From assembly GCA_956465555.1 (NCBI GenBank), contig OY101116.1, forward strand, positions 3,844,001 to 3,908,000: a DNA stretch of 64,000 nt, in the 5' to 3' direction. The stretch's first letter is position 1; each line of letters starts with the position of its first letter. Positions 38,241 through 48,275 of this stretch are shown here, piece by piece. The notes beneath the pieces are model-generated. The model did not search any database and was not told where the DNA came from. It was given only the letters and a program-made list of their open reading frames with translations. The DNA is from Nitzschia sp. pyKryTriq1. Lineage: Eukaryota > Bacillariophyta > Bacillariophyceae > Bacillariales > Bacillariaceae. The position numbers were made by a program, and so were the translations under genes.

Positions 38241-40301
38241 ATGGTATTGCCCAAAGCCGGCAGAGAGGATGAGAAAAGCCAAAATTCAGGTGGTGGTGTA
38301 TGGATAGGCATTGACTTGGGCACTTCCAACAGTGCTTGTGCCGTCTGGGATTCCGCGCGAGGAAGTTCGAAATGGATGCGTCTGCCCGACATTGCGTCCC
38401 ACGAATCGGCAGCATCATCAAAATGGGGACGTTTGGTGCCATCTGTGGTCAAAATCCCTTCCTCCAGTCGGCGTCGGTCGCTGGTAGGAGCGCAGGCACT
38501 CCGCGAACCGACTGGCACACTCATTTCCAGTGTCAAGCGATTGCTGGGGCGAAAACTCGCAGATTTGGACACTCATTGGGTAGAATCGTCGTTACCCTAT
38601 GACGTGATTGAAGACGATCAAGGGGAACTGAAGCTTGTGGTCGAAACCTACGTAGAGGACAACGAGGAAAGTACTATGTTTCGAGAACTTACTCCAGTTC
38701 AAGTTCTGGGGATTCTTTTAAAGGGCATGCGAGACGCGGCAGAGACCTATCTGAAAAAATACGCTTTCAAAAAGCATTTGGAGGTTCCGGGAGGAGCATC
38801 ATCCAAAGATGGAGCATCGATATTTCTGATTCGAAACGCCGTGATTGGGGTCCCCGCTCATTTTTCGAAACGACAGATTGCCTTGATCGAACAGGCGGCT
38901 CGTCTGGCGGGCCTGGATGGAACCATTAGCACATGCTTAGAATCCACCGCTGCCGCCATGGCATATGGTCTCACATTGCAAGAAACATCCGACGATGCGA
39001 ATATAATGGTCATTGATATGGGCGGTGGTACATCGGATATTACTGTGGCTTGCAAGAACAACCGAAAACGAAGCGACGACACAATAACGGCGGCAGGCGA
39101 AAATATTGACGATTTGGTGGTGTCGTCAGCGTCATCGTACCAAGTATTGGTGACCACTGGGGAGGAGAGGCTAGGTGGCGATGATATTGACCAAGCTTTG
39201 GTGGATTATTGTATGGAAAAGATGTTTCAAGATCCAGACTCTCTTTCTTTCCTGTCGAAACGCGTCATTTCATCCCAACTCTTGAAATCTTGCCGAAATG
39301 CAAAAGAAAAGCTATGCGATTTGGAATCACCCTGTCACTCTCAGACGATACGGATCGTCGGCGAAACGAGCGATGTCCCAACAAGAAAAGCCGAGCCTCT
39401 AGAGGTGGAGATTGATCAAAATCAATTCGAGACGATTTTAAAGCCGTGGTTAGACCAGGCTCGAGGCTTGATTCGACGAGCCATTGAAAATTTCGACGAA
39501 GTTTCATCCGATGCCACCAAGATATCTGAAGTCATTCTAGTTGGAGGAACGACTCGTGTGCCAGCTATTCGTCGCATGATTCAAAAGGAATTCTTTCCCA
39601 ATATTGAGATTGGAACTTCTCTGAATCCTATGTCGAGTGTGGCGCAGGGGCTTGCAATTCACGCGGCACTGATTTCGCGTTTGGTGCCAGCCCATCAACT
39701 ACGCTCCGCGCTTATGTTAGATTGTATTCCGCATGCTATCGGAGTACTATTGGGAGAACAAGAAGGGGAAAATCGAGGGACATTCATTGAAATACTAAAG
39801 CGGAATGCTTCTCTCCCAGCAAGAGGATCGACTACGTTCACCCTGGCAGACAAGTCTCAACCGGGTGTCACCATTCGAGCGGTAGAGAAGATTGGACAAA
39901 CAAAAGATGGGGAACCGCTTTATGAAGATATGGCCAAAGAACCGTTCACATTCTTGCTACGTCGACTATCGAAAGAGCAACTCGTCGAGCTAACTCATCG
40001 ATCCATCGAAGTTGGAATGAAAGTTGACATGGACGGTCAATTTATAGTTTCCATTTTCGATGAGATGGATCCTGAACAGGTTCGAAAGAGAGAACGTTAT
40101 GAAAAGGAAGGCCAAATCATAGGTTTTCAGCAGGCGGACATCCGCAGCATGTTCAGAATATTGTCGGAGGACTCCAACTTCACTGGTACGGAGCAGTTCG
40201 TGCTAGTTGGGCTGCTTGTTGTGTCTGTGATGATGTACATTACCGTGAAGCTTGTCTTTAATGAGGACCTTCTAGTTGTGCGAGCAAACGACGGTTCGTG
40301 A
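38241..40301 (+). CDS. Divergent Hsp70 with C-terminal membrane anchor
   Basis: The protein has 686 residues. The ATPase half has all three signatures: GIDLGTSNSACAVW at about 23-36, VIDMGGGTSDITVA at about 256-269 and VILVGGTTRVPAIRRMI at about 433-449. The AVIGVPAHFSKRQ block and GEERLGGDDIDQALVDY are also present. The interdomain region LMLDCIPHAIGV is weaker than the usual LLLDVTPLSLG. The substrate-binding half is short and diverged (ARGSTTFTLADKSQPGVTIRAVE) and lacks the usual helical lid and EEVD tail. Instead residues about 653-673 (FVLVGLLVVSVMMYITVKLVF) form a single membrane helix near the C-terminus. With no signal peptide, it is probably tail-anchored with the chaperone in the cytosol. 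Ordinary Hsp70s fold proteins in solution; this one should work at a membrane surface. Confidence 0.8.
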   Translation: MVLPKAGREDEKSQNSGGGVWIGIDLGTSNSACAVWDSARGSSKWMRLPDIASHESAASSKWGRLVPSVVKIPSSSRRRSLVGAQALREPTGTLISSVKRLLGRKLADLDTHWVESSLPYDVIEDDQGELKLVVETYVEDNEESTMFRELTPVQVLGILLKGMRDAAETYLKKYAFKKHLEVPGGASSKDGASIFLIRNAVIGVPAHFSKRQIALIEQAARLAGLDGTISTCLESTAAAMAYGLTLQETSDDANIMVIDMGGGTSDITVACKNNRKRSDDTITAAGENIDDLVVSSASSYQVLVTTGEERLGGDDIDQALVDYCMEKMFQDPDSLSFLSKRVISSQLLKSCRNAKEKLCDLESPCHSQTIRIVGETSDVPTRKAEPLEVEIDQNQFETILKPWLDQARGLIRRAIENFDEVSSDATKISEVILVGGTTRVPAIRRMIQKEFFPNIEIGTSLNPMSSVAQGLAIHAALISRLVPAHQLRSALMLDCIPHAIGVLLGEQEGENRGTFIEILKRNASLPARGSTTFTLADKSQPGVTIRAVEKIGQTKDGEPLYEDMAKEPFTFLLRRLSKEQLVELTHRSIEVGMKVDMDGQFIVSIFDEMDPEQVRKRERYEKEGQIIGFQQADIRSMFRILSEDSNFTGTEQFVLVGLLVVSVMMYITVKLVFNEDLLVVRANDGS

Positions 40302-40990
40302 TGATGAGTGGATGCTAGGACAGTGTTAGATCCAGCCAGATGTGGACGCAGCAAGAGACGCCTTCTTCTTGCTGTCCCAACTTACTACCAATAGTCTCTC
40401 CGCCGCTGTCTCTCCTCGGAATTATGTGTAGAAAGAGAATTTTTAGTATTCGAGCAGCAGGGAACTCCATGGGGGGTGCACTCTACAGAACGGTACAACA
40501 TGCATAATCTGCTGGTACTGGTGCTGCTCTACTACGTCATCTGTCCTCGCCCACTCTCAGTGTACCGGTATGTACGTGAAGACTAACGTACCGGTAGAGC
40601 TTTCTTCTCTACTTTACTTCTCTCTCTCTACTACAGTACTCTCTCTCTCTCTCTCTACTAGTAGAGTAGAGAGAGTAGAGTGGAGAGAGTACTGTACTCG
40701 TAGTAGTCTAGCTACCGGTATGTAGTAGTAGTCTAGAGTAGTAGAAGCGGCAATCATCATATTTTCTTTTATTAACGCCAATCCGACCGGAGGCCCTCGA
40801 AGCCTTTAGCGCTTCTTATCTCCCCTTAAAACATGTTTCTGCCTCCTCCAAGTGTAACTACGTGAAAGAGCATCCAATTTTACGTAGATATCGTACTGGC
40901 ATCAAATGTCCCATGTCAGTTATTCGTCGAGCTACACATCACCAAAATTTTTGCCTTCGTCTCAAAAATTTCGGCCGAACTTGCATCCAC
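40302..40990. other. Repeat-rich intergenic region
   Basis: It holds GTAC/ACCGGT palindromes at 40561-40615 and 40713-40719, together with a CT/AG hairpin. No gene is supported. Confidence 0.5.
40636..40692. repeat. CT/AG inverted repeat (hairpin-forming)
   Basis: agtactctctctctctctct and tacta on one side pair with gtagagtagagagagtagag, tgg and agagagtact on the other. The stem is about 25 bp with few mismatches around a central ctag. Confidence 0.65.
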
Positions 40991-40991
40991 C

Positions 40992-41604
40992 ATGTCGGAC
41001 CCTCCCTCGTCCCCTGTATGGGACGGAGATTCACTCTTAGAGTTGAACAACCCCACCAATATCCATAGGGAGTCGATTAGCTTCAACAATTTTGATTTAG
41101 AGCAATACAGGACTCTGTTGGAGGCTTCTCTTGAGGACCACCAAGTAGTTACGGAAGTGACGAATTCGGTCGCGGCAGCTCCACTCCCTCCGATGGCTGA
41201 TGGCGGCGATGATGCCCATGACGCCGACGATGTTCCGGACTCCGAGCTCGATGGTCAAAAGAAAAGAAAATGGTATGCGTATTCCAAGAGAAAGATTCTT
41301 GGGGACACCAGCTCCTCTTTTTTCCTTCAGCGGCCTTCCCATCGCGGGCATTTCAGGCATGATTGTGGGCATTGTCGAGGAGACTCTACATTGCTATCCC
41401 AACTCCTGTTTGGCAACAGTCAATCGCGAGGCACTGCTGCCTGAGCGGTCCGGAAAGATTCACTCGCATTCACACATAGCGAGTGCAACCAAAGACTACG
41501 GTAGTCCAATGGGATTCAACGCTAACCTAGGGGAGAGGGGACTTCAATCCTGGGCAAAGCATGTAAGCAAAACGGCGAGGAAATGTGGCGATGCTACCAT
41601 CTAG
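40992..41604 (+). pseudogene. Decayed repeat-derived coding remnant
   Basis: Two overlapping frames in this segment together look like remnants of a repeat-derived protein. One part begins MSDPPSSPVWDGDSLLEL with an acidic stretch; the other carries HSHSHIASATKDYGSPMGFN and GERGLQSWAKHVSKTA, a block I associate with multi-copy transposable elements in diatoms. The family cannot be named with confidence. It is clearly broken and looks old. Remains may continue to about 41890, where another short frame (QLQGKLVTDYDTDTQRKGF) occurs. Confidence 0.4.
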
Positions 41605-43227
41605 AGGCCTGAAAAAAGGCCATAGTGGCCCAAACTCATGTCGCACCTGAAAACATTGGCCTAAAACCGTAATTACTTATACACGCCACTTTATATACGG
41701 AACGTTGACAATGGAAGCCAAGGAGCAGCTGCAAGGAAAGTTGGTAACCGACTATGATACTGATACTCAGAGGAAGGGATTCAGGAATGTTGTCGAGGGT
41801 TTTCTCCAGATACGGAAAGTGATGACGAGTGATACTCTTCTAGTACATTTTAGATATCTCACAGGACCTCTCAAGTTTTTTTGGGGATGAGAACTCAAGT
41901 TCGCCTCTGATGGAGTGGAAGACTCCCTACTACTGACAGCCTGACGGACTGGACCCAGATCTGGTGCGCACGTACCCAGACTCGGATCTGGGTACGACAA
42001 TTTCGGGAACGACCCAGTACCTACTACTGAACGAGTAACGCTCTACCAGTACTGAACGGCGCTTGAGATCCTGTGGGGGGGGGGAGAACATACGTGGAGA
42101 GTCTCGTCTACGTACGCAGTTCATACCTGGTACCGTACGTACCAGTTCTGTCCCCGTGCAGAAGGTCCCGGTACTGGTACCACAGTACATACAGCCATTA
42201 GATCTTCCCTGGAGAGGGAGAAAGATCGATGGGGTAGGTCGGTGGTGGGCCGCGCTGACGCATGCATGGCTGGGCGCGATCAGAGCCTGCTTTACTGTGC
42301 ATGCGCCAATTGAAGTCTGAAGACGCCAAATTTCTTCACGACGACGTGGCAAAAAAGAACCTTCTAAAGGGAATTTGTGTCACACGCCTTGACGTTGAAG
42401 ATGAGGATGATGGAGAATTGTCCGGCGGGCGGGGAAAACGGATGGCCAAGAATAAACACGTGATAGTTATACCCTTTGGCTTGCCTTCTCGCCGTCATTA
42501 TTTTAGAATAGGTTTCGACTCCGCCGAAAAAACGGAGTACATCATGGTACTTGTGCTGGTATGAGCAGTGAGCAGAGAGAGCCATGGGGTATGAGAATCT
42601 CCGACATCAGAGAGAATCGAGACTCAACTTCCAACCCTATGTCTACTAGACCACTGTAGCACGCAGTAGTGTGAGCGTTTCGCGAGCTGATGAGAAGAAG
42701 CCTGCCGGGGGCTCGCGAATTCCAGGCATATGCTCCTACAGTATCTCACTTAACAACGCCACTGACGCGAATCAACCGACCACTTAAAGCCACTGCCTTG
42801 ACGTCGTGATTGCTGAACAAGATAAATCGGCTCGCAGATGAGCGAGGTCAGCGCAGATTGAAGATGAAGAAGCGGTCCGGAAAAGGCGGACCCCGGAGAA
42901 ACGCCAAGCGAAGATGTGTACCTTTTTCTGCAGAGAAACAACACACTATCCTACAAGGATTGGCAAAAGGTCAAACTAATAGCAAGGATGCAACGTTGCT
43001 CTCCGTCCAGACGGTACAGGTAGTCTCCGTCCGTCCCTACAAGGACTGATATTAATATACCGATACTGTACAAACTGCTCATCATCATATTATTACATCA
43101 TAAAAATCAAGTAGGTGAAGAGACAATAACGGTACTGGTACTGTGCAAGTACCAACACAACAATCTAAAAAAGACAAGCCTCCCGGTACACCAGACTACC
43201 ACGAAACAAAACGGCGTTGCCTTACCA
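41605..43227. other. Repeat-rich region without a supported gene
   Basis: It includes a GTAC cluster at 42121-42190 and a run of nine G at 42075. A 100-codon frame (42262-42564) contains LKSEDAKFLHDDVAKKNLLKG and resembles no known family; it may be another element remnant. Several further short frames up to 43049 are not supported. Confidence 0.4.
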
Positions 43228-45097
43228 ATGAAGAGGGCGAGTGATGCAATGCAGCTCAACTTAGAGGTTGGACGATTAGGAAATCATCAACTGCCATCTG
43301 TCAGTGCTAACCACAAGGCACACCGTGACGTTGATGAAACTGCTTCGGAGCCCGAGAAGAGTAAAGATGACAAGGCGGCGAAGTTGAAAAAGCATCCCGG
43401 GGCACCAAAGAGATTTCGAACGTAAGTGCAAGCAGCATGCAGCATATCTTACATCCCTCTTATTGTCTCCGTATGTTGGTGTCTTACCGCAGGTTTTTCA
43501 TTATTTTTCATCTATTGGCACTACAGAGCTTTTATTATTTTCTCGCAACAGAAGCATGGGGAACTGCGGGCGAAGCTGCGAGAAGAGGGATCTGAAATTG
43601 ACGTAAGTGCGGTTGTAGCATGCCCGATTGGTGTGTTAGTACGCTACTACCTTGCAACGACTCTTTGCTCACCATAACCGCTCCTTAACATGTCAGACGA
43701 TAAACGTGGCGCGCATGGTTTCGGATCAATGGCGAGAGATGAGATCAGAAGACAAAGAGAAGTGGGAGGAGATGGCCCGTGAGGACAAGGCTCGGTACCT
43801 CAAGCAAAAGGAAGAGTACGCTGGTCCCTGGAAGGTCCCGGCTGATATGAAGAAACCAAAGGACCCCACGGCTCCGAAGAAACCGACACCGGCTTACTTC
43901 TCGTTCTCGAACGAAAGAAGGCAGCAGGTGAAGAGAGATAATCCTACAGCAAGTAACGGTGAGATTAGCAAGATCCTTTCCAAAATGTGGAAAGATGCGG
44001 ACAAGAAGATGCGGGGTGCGTACGTGGAGAAGGAGAAAAAGGAACGAGAAATATACAATAATGAGGTGGAAGAGTGGAAGAAGGAGAGAAAAGAAAGTGG
44101 AAGAGAAAACTGGTGGGAATACGCCGGAACTGCGACCGCTCTCGTCGATGCCGACGGCAATGATAGGAAGAGGGCAAGGTTAGACCTTCTTGCAGATGCA
44201 GCACCTCATCAACATGGCGCCCCCGATCCAAGCATGGGGTTAGCAATGGATATGAGTTTTCTCTCCGGGGACGGGCGAGGAGGCGCCTTTGCTAACTTTG
44301 CGAACATGCACCATGGTGTTTCTTCATCGTTTCCCCAGCAGTCTATACAGGACCTTCTCTCGTCCCAGGGAGGACTACAAGCATTTTCTTCCTTGCTCCC
44401 GGGGAACAGCAGCACACGCCAACAGGAAGCTTTCGGAGGGAACCCCAGCCCTCAGATGCTCGAAACGCTGCAGCAACTCCTGGGGGGCAGTCAGCAGCCC
44501 TCGATGAATCATGTATCGCAGTCGCTGGGAAACAGCATTTCATTCGGGAGTCTCCTCGGCACTGGGTCGTTACCAAACACGAATCCGCTGGGCAACCAGC
44601 AGAATCTCCTTGCCGCCTTGCTGGGAGGCGGGGGCGGTGGGCTTTCAAACCAGCAACAGCCGACCCATCAAGAACATCATGGTGGACAGAAGATCAATGA
44701 CATTCTGTCGCTCCTCCAGGGTGCGCAACCTTCGCAGCAACAACAACAGCAACGCAACACAGAACAGCAGCACCAAAGCCTGCTGCAACAAGCATCTTTC
44801 CTGCAGCAGGGTCTACTGTCACAGCGGCAGCAACCCACCACTGACACGCATTCGTCAACCGGTGCGCTGGCCTCGCTTTTTGGTCAGCAACACCAAGATC
44901 AACAATATCACCCTCAGTCCTCCCAACCGTCCAATGCCTCGTCTGACCAGCTGACTCAGTCACTGCTTCAGCGTTTACTACAGCAGCAGCGAAATGGGAT
45001 CGCCAATCAACTCAGGCCTGGAACCAACAGTCAACAGCAAGGATCTTCGTCGTCTGCACTGGAAGAAGCGATCTCGCGCCTCGTTAGAGGGGAGTAA
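43228..45097 (+). CDS. Two-HMG-box DNA-binding protein with Gln-rich tail
   Basis: Three exons give 556 residues: 43228-43421, 43527-43602 and 43697-45097. The first intron must use the ctacag acceptor at 43526, because only that choice yields the clean box PKRFRTAFIIFSQQKHGELR followed by KLREEGSEIDTINVARMVSD. The acceptors ccgcag and aacag on either side break the frame. Box A spans about 57-133 and ends WEEMAREDKARYLKQKEEY. Box B spans about 147-225: TAPKKPTPAYFSFSNERRQQ, then GEISKILSKMWKD. HMG boxes bend DNA, and paired boxes are typical of chromatin architectural factors. The rest (about 280-556) is low-complexity and rich in Gln, Leu and Gly. It is probably a transcription or chromatin regulator. 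Confidence 0.85.
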
Positions 45098-45645
45098 ATC
45101 GACAAGACTGATGATGATGATGATACCACCCGAAAAGCACATAGGGAAAGAACGATGTAACGAACGATTCGATTTTTTGATCGCTTCGCTACTTTTACTT
45201 TGATACTAATAGTAATAGACCACCCAAGTTTTGGCCAACCCCGATAGATAAGGAGGACAAGATGGATGCGACGCATATTGCGGAAGAACGGTCTACTGCT
45301 AGAGTAGTAGAGCAGAGGACTATTTTCTTGTGCCGGTAAAGGTCGATAGATTGTCGCTTCTACTATTAATAGCAAACACGTACGGCGTACTCCTACTCTA
45401 CCAGTTGAGGCACCACACGCGCCAGTAGGAGTATCTCTACTAGTAGTGAGTGGCATACTGAAATCAATTCTCGTAGTACGGTAATTTCTGGCCCCCAGCT
45501 GCTGCATGCATGCGCATGCATGCAGACTGTACTGCACGAATATTTTTTTGGTTGGAAGGTCGACTGCTGTACCTTTTAGTTCGTCGTTGAATGCTACTAC
45601 CGGTACAGTACTTTACGAGTACCTTAGCTAGGACGGAATGTCGTT
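45098..45645. other. Convergent intergenic region
   Basis: These 550 bases lie between the HMG gene and the sulfotransferase at 45646. The region contains a 24-bp perfect palindrome and a GTAC cluster near 45599-45622. Nothing else is seen. Confidence 0.45.
45502..45525. repeat. Perfect 24-bp palindrome
   Basis: The half-site ctgcatgcatgc is followed exactly by its reverse complement with no spacer. It is composed of overlapping tgcatgca octamers. Confidence 0.9.
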
Positions 45646-47367
45646 CTAGCTCTTCCAGAGAGGCTCATTCCAATCTCCATCGTCATTGAAACCATATTGT
45701 TGTAACAGGGCCGCAAGCCGCTGGTTGTAGGGAGCAAAAAAATCTTGCAACAACTGCCGCGTCTCTTCCTTCATGGGAGGATTATGAGAGTTTGCGTAGG
45801 CCTTGTGAGGATCCAGTACCGACGGAGTATACGGAGCCAAACCTAAAAAGGAAATCAGCTGTTTATATTCCTGGTACGGCTGGGCCTCCCAGACTTCGGA
45901 GCGAATCAAAAAGACTTCGTCTTTTGGAACTTTCCCCACCGCTACCAGAGTTTCAAACCACTCTTCCAACTGTAGGACATACATACTGCGGCCGATCGCT
46001 CCTGCCAAGTTCCGTTGCGATTGATATCGTTTCCATGCCTCTCGTTCTTCCTCTTTACTCTGCGTCATGAGTATTCGTCTTTGATGACGACTCTGTGTTG
46101 GTGGTGCTTTGTCCTGGTCGTCATCATTGTGCTGCGTGCTGTTTTCTAGTAGAATATGCCGTCGTTCTTCTCCAATATGTAGTTTTCGCTGCTTTTGAGG
46201 GTTCTTGGAAGACCACGAAATCAGTCCCGCCAGTTGCATCGCTTTCAATTCTTGTGCCATCCATTCTTCCAAGGGCAATCGTAATCCCAGCTTTTCTCGT
46301 CCAAACACCCATTGATGATAGACTCGGTCGACAGGATCTCTCAATAAAATAACCGTCTTGGCCCAAGGACTGACACATTGAATACTTACGGATGTCTGAG
46401 AGGCATAAAATAAGTATCCCGGACTGACATCCATCGCTACCATATTGGCGGTACTGCTGATACTCTCCTTGAAGGCGGGGGTCGTAATTTTGGAATACAC
46501 TTGCGCATACATGCGTTGACGTGCCGAAAAGACTTTGACTTGCTGTCCCTGCGCTGGTGTTGTTTGATATTTGTAAAATTGGCGTGGCAAAAAGAAATCT
46601 TTGACTCCGACTCCGCGTTTGCGAATTTGAGGATGCAATTGGAGCGCCTGGCTGAGAGGTTCGACGCCTCCATTCCAGACTCCGGCTAAAATGACATAGG
46701 GAGCACGCAATTTCCACGACTCGGCATTATTTGTATCACCTCCTCCTCCTCCTGGAACCCAAAAAGGGACATTTTGCATATCGCAGTGCTGTGCTATAAA
46801 GGATTGAGCGGCAGCTGGTAGCTCTTCGACAGCTTTGTTCATTATGGAGGGTGGTGGGAGGCGCACGGTAAATGCCGAAGGAGGAAGAGGAGGTTGCGGT
46901 GGAAATGTAACGGTAGGTTGATGTTGTTGTACTAAATGATCGTGGGTGTGGGTGTTGCTCTTGCTGTTGATCAAAGAAGGCGAGCTTCTTATTGTCTTGG
47001 CGGTCGGTTTAGGCGTAGGCGTCGTAACTGGACGAGGCGTGGGACGTGGCGTTGGAGGAGTTGCCTTTCTAGATTTGGCAGTAGTAGTAGAAGTAGTCCC
47101 CGCTGGTGAGTTGCCGCCAGTCTTTATCGTTGTCGTCTTGCCTGTTTGATTTGGAATTTTATATTGGATATCTTTGCCTTCGGGGGATTCTTTGGAAAGC
47201 AAAAAAATATCCTTTTCCATGGACACCAAAACGAAGAACGCCACGGCCCAGAGACATATTTGAAACTTTTTGACCCGCGACAGCCTGGTGGGCCAAAAAG
47301 AAGAAGAAAAAAGGGGGCGCGAGGAGGATGACACCCAATCCATTTCCATGGGTGACGATATCGTCAT
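45646..47367 (-). CDS. Type II membrane sulfotransferase, heparan-sulfate-sulfotransferase-like, with altered PAPS loop
   Basis: The protein has 573 residues. The anchor FQICLWAVAFFVLVSM lies at about 36-51, followed by a Pro/Thr-rich stem (ATPPTPRPTPRPVTTPTPKP) to about 190. The catalytic domain starts near 225: YVILAGVWNGGVEPLSQAL, HPQIRKRGVGVKDFFLPRQF, AMDVSPGYLFYA and the 3'-phosphate site VILLRDPVDRVYHQWV at about 345. MYVLQLEEWFETL and a C-terminal LGL/NPP(M) block follow as in GlcNAc O/N-sulfotransferases. The family's loop is normally K-T-G-T-T; here it reads W-N-G-G-V, so the Lys that contacts the phosphosulfate is Asn. The enzyme may be weak or use another base. It is unrelated in detail to copies A and B and should act in the Golgi. 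Confidence 0.75.
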   Translation of the reverse strand: MTISSPMEMDWVSSSSRPLFSSSFWPTRLSRVKKFQICLWAVAFFVLVSMEKDIFLLSKESPEGKDIQYKIPNQTGKTTTIKTGGNSPAGTTSTTTAKSRKATPPTPRPTPRPVTTPTPKPTAKTIRSSPSLINSKSNTHTHDHLVQQHQPTVTFPPQPPLPPSAFTVRLPPPSIMNKAVEELPAAAQSFIAQHCDMQNVPFWVPGGGGGDTNNAESWKLRAPYVILAGVWNGGVEPLSQALQLHPQIRKRGVGVKDFFLPRQFYKYQTTPAQGQQVKVFSARQRMYAQVYSKITTPAFKESISSTANMVAMDVSPGYLFYASQTSVSIQCVSPWAKTVILLRDPVDRVYHQWVFGREKLGLRLPLEEWMAQELKAMQLAGLISWSSKNPQKQRKLHIGEERRHILLENSTQHNDDDQDKAPPTQSRHQRRILMTQSKEEEREAWKRYQSQRNLAGAIGRSMYVLQLEEWFETLVAVGKVPKDEVFLIRSEVWEAQPYQEYKQLISFLGLAPYTPSVLDPHKAYANSHNPPMKEETRQLLQDFFAPYNQRLAALLQQYGFNDDGDWNEPLWKS

Positions 47368-48275
47368 GGTTGTCGATGAGAAAGATGAGACGACAACTCG
47401 ATGAGTATTATGGTTATGATGATGTGGCGCGCTTTGTTTTGTGAATTTTCAAATTAAAGGAAAGAATGACGCTGGGATTGATTCGAACGTCAAATGTGAC
47501 TTGGTGGGTTGGTGAAGCAACTAGGTACTCGTAGCAACGACAACCAGAGCCAGGGATGCTTGTGCTCGTCACAGTAGTGGAGTCGTTGTCGTCGTCTTAT
47601 TCGAACACTGCTGTACTTGATGCTAATAATAGAGTAGAGAGAACTTACCAATACTCGGACATCGTCATGGTCAGTTTTTGTGCCCATATATTACCCGCCC
47701 GCCATTCCCCATACAAAAATCTACACGACCCATTTTTCTCGTTATTTTCTTTTTGTGCGTTGGAGACGCGATGATGATGATTCTTCTTCGAGGGAGAGGT
47801 GAGCGTGCGTTTTGGTGGGGGAAACTTGAGGGTTAAATTTTAGGGGGTATGTCAACAAACCCCCAAGGTACTGTACCGGTAGACGTGATCAATTTTTAAA
47901 CGATCATCACTCAGGGGTAATAACGACCCCCCAATGAAGGTGTGCTCGAAGCGTGGGTGTGTCGTGCGTGTCGACCTACTCGTACCCGGCGGTACTTGTA
48001 CCCGCTTGTACCTTACCGCAGTAAAAAGTAAAAAGGCGAAAGCGACCATGGCGCCGGTCCAAAACAGATGCGGAGTTTGCGCCTTTGATTCTTCATCTTC
48101 TTCTCGGTACTAGACTACTTACTGTACATGTACCTGGTGGCACTCACTCCTACCCGCCTACCGGTAGCTACCCCTAGACTACAAATACTACAGTATATTC
48201 CATTGCTCTCAGTCACCCAACAGTACTGTGCCGAAATCCAGTCAGTTGGCCACTAGCCACTAGCCACTAGCCACA
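47368..48275. other. Divergent intergenic region
   Basis: These 900 bases hold scattered GTAC motifs (47872, 47995, 48125, 48162). A three-and-a-half-copy tandem of ccactag lies at 48250-48273, directly before the PIG-T start codon, probably in its leader. No gene is supported. Confidence 0.45.

Noticed and set aside
42262-42564. 100-codon plus-strand frame
   Set aside because: It has no recognisable family, no supporting splice sites and lies in repeat-rich DNA; left as possible remnant only.
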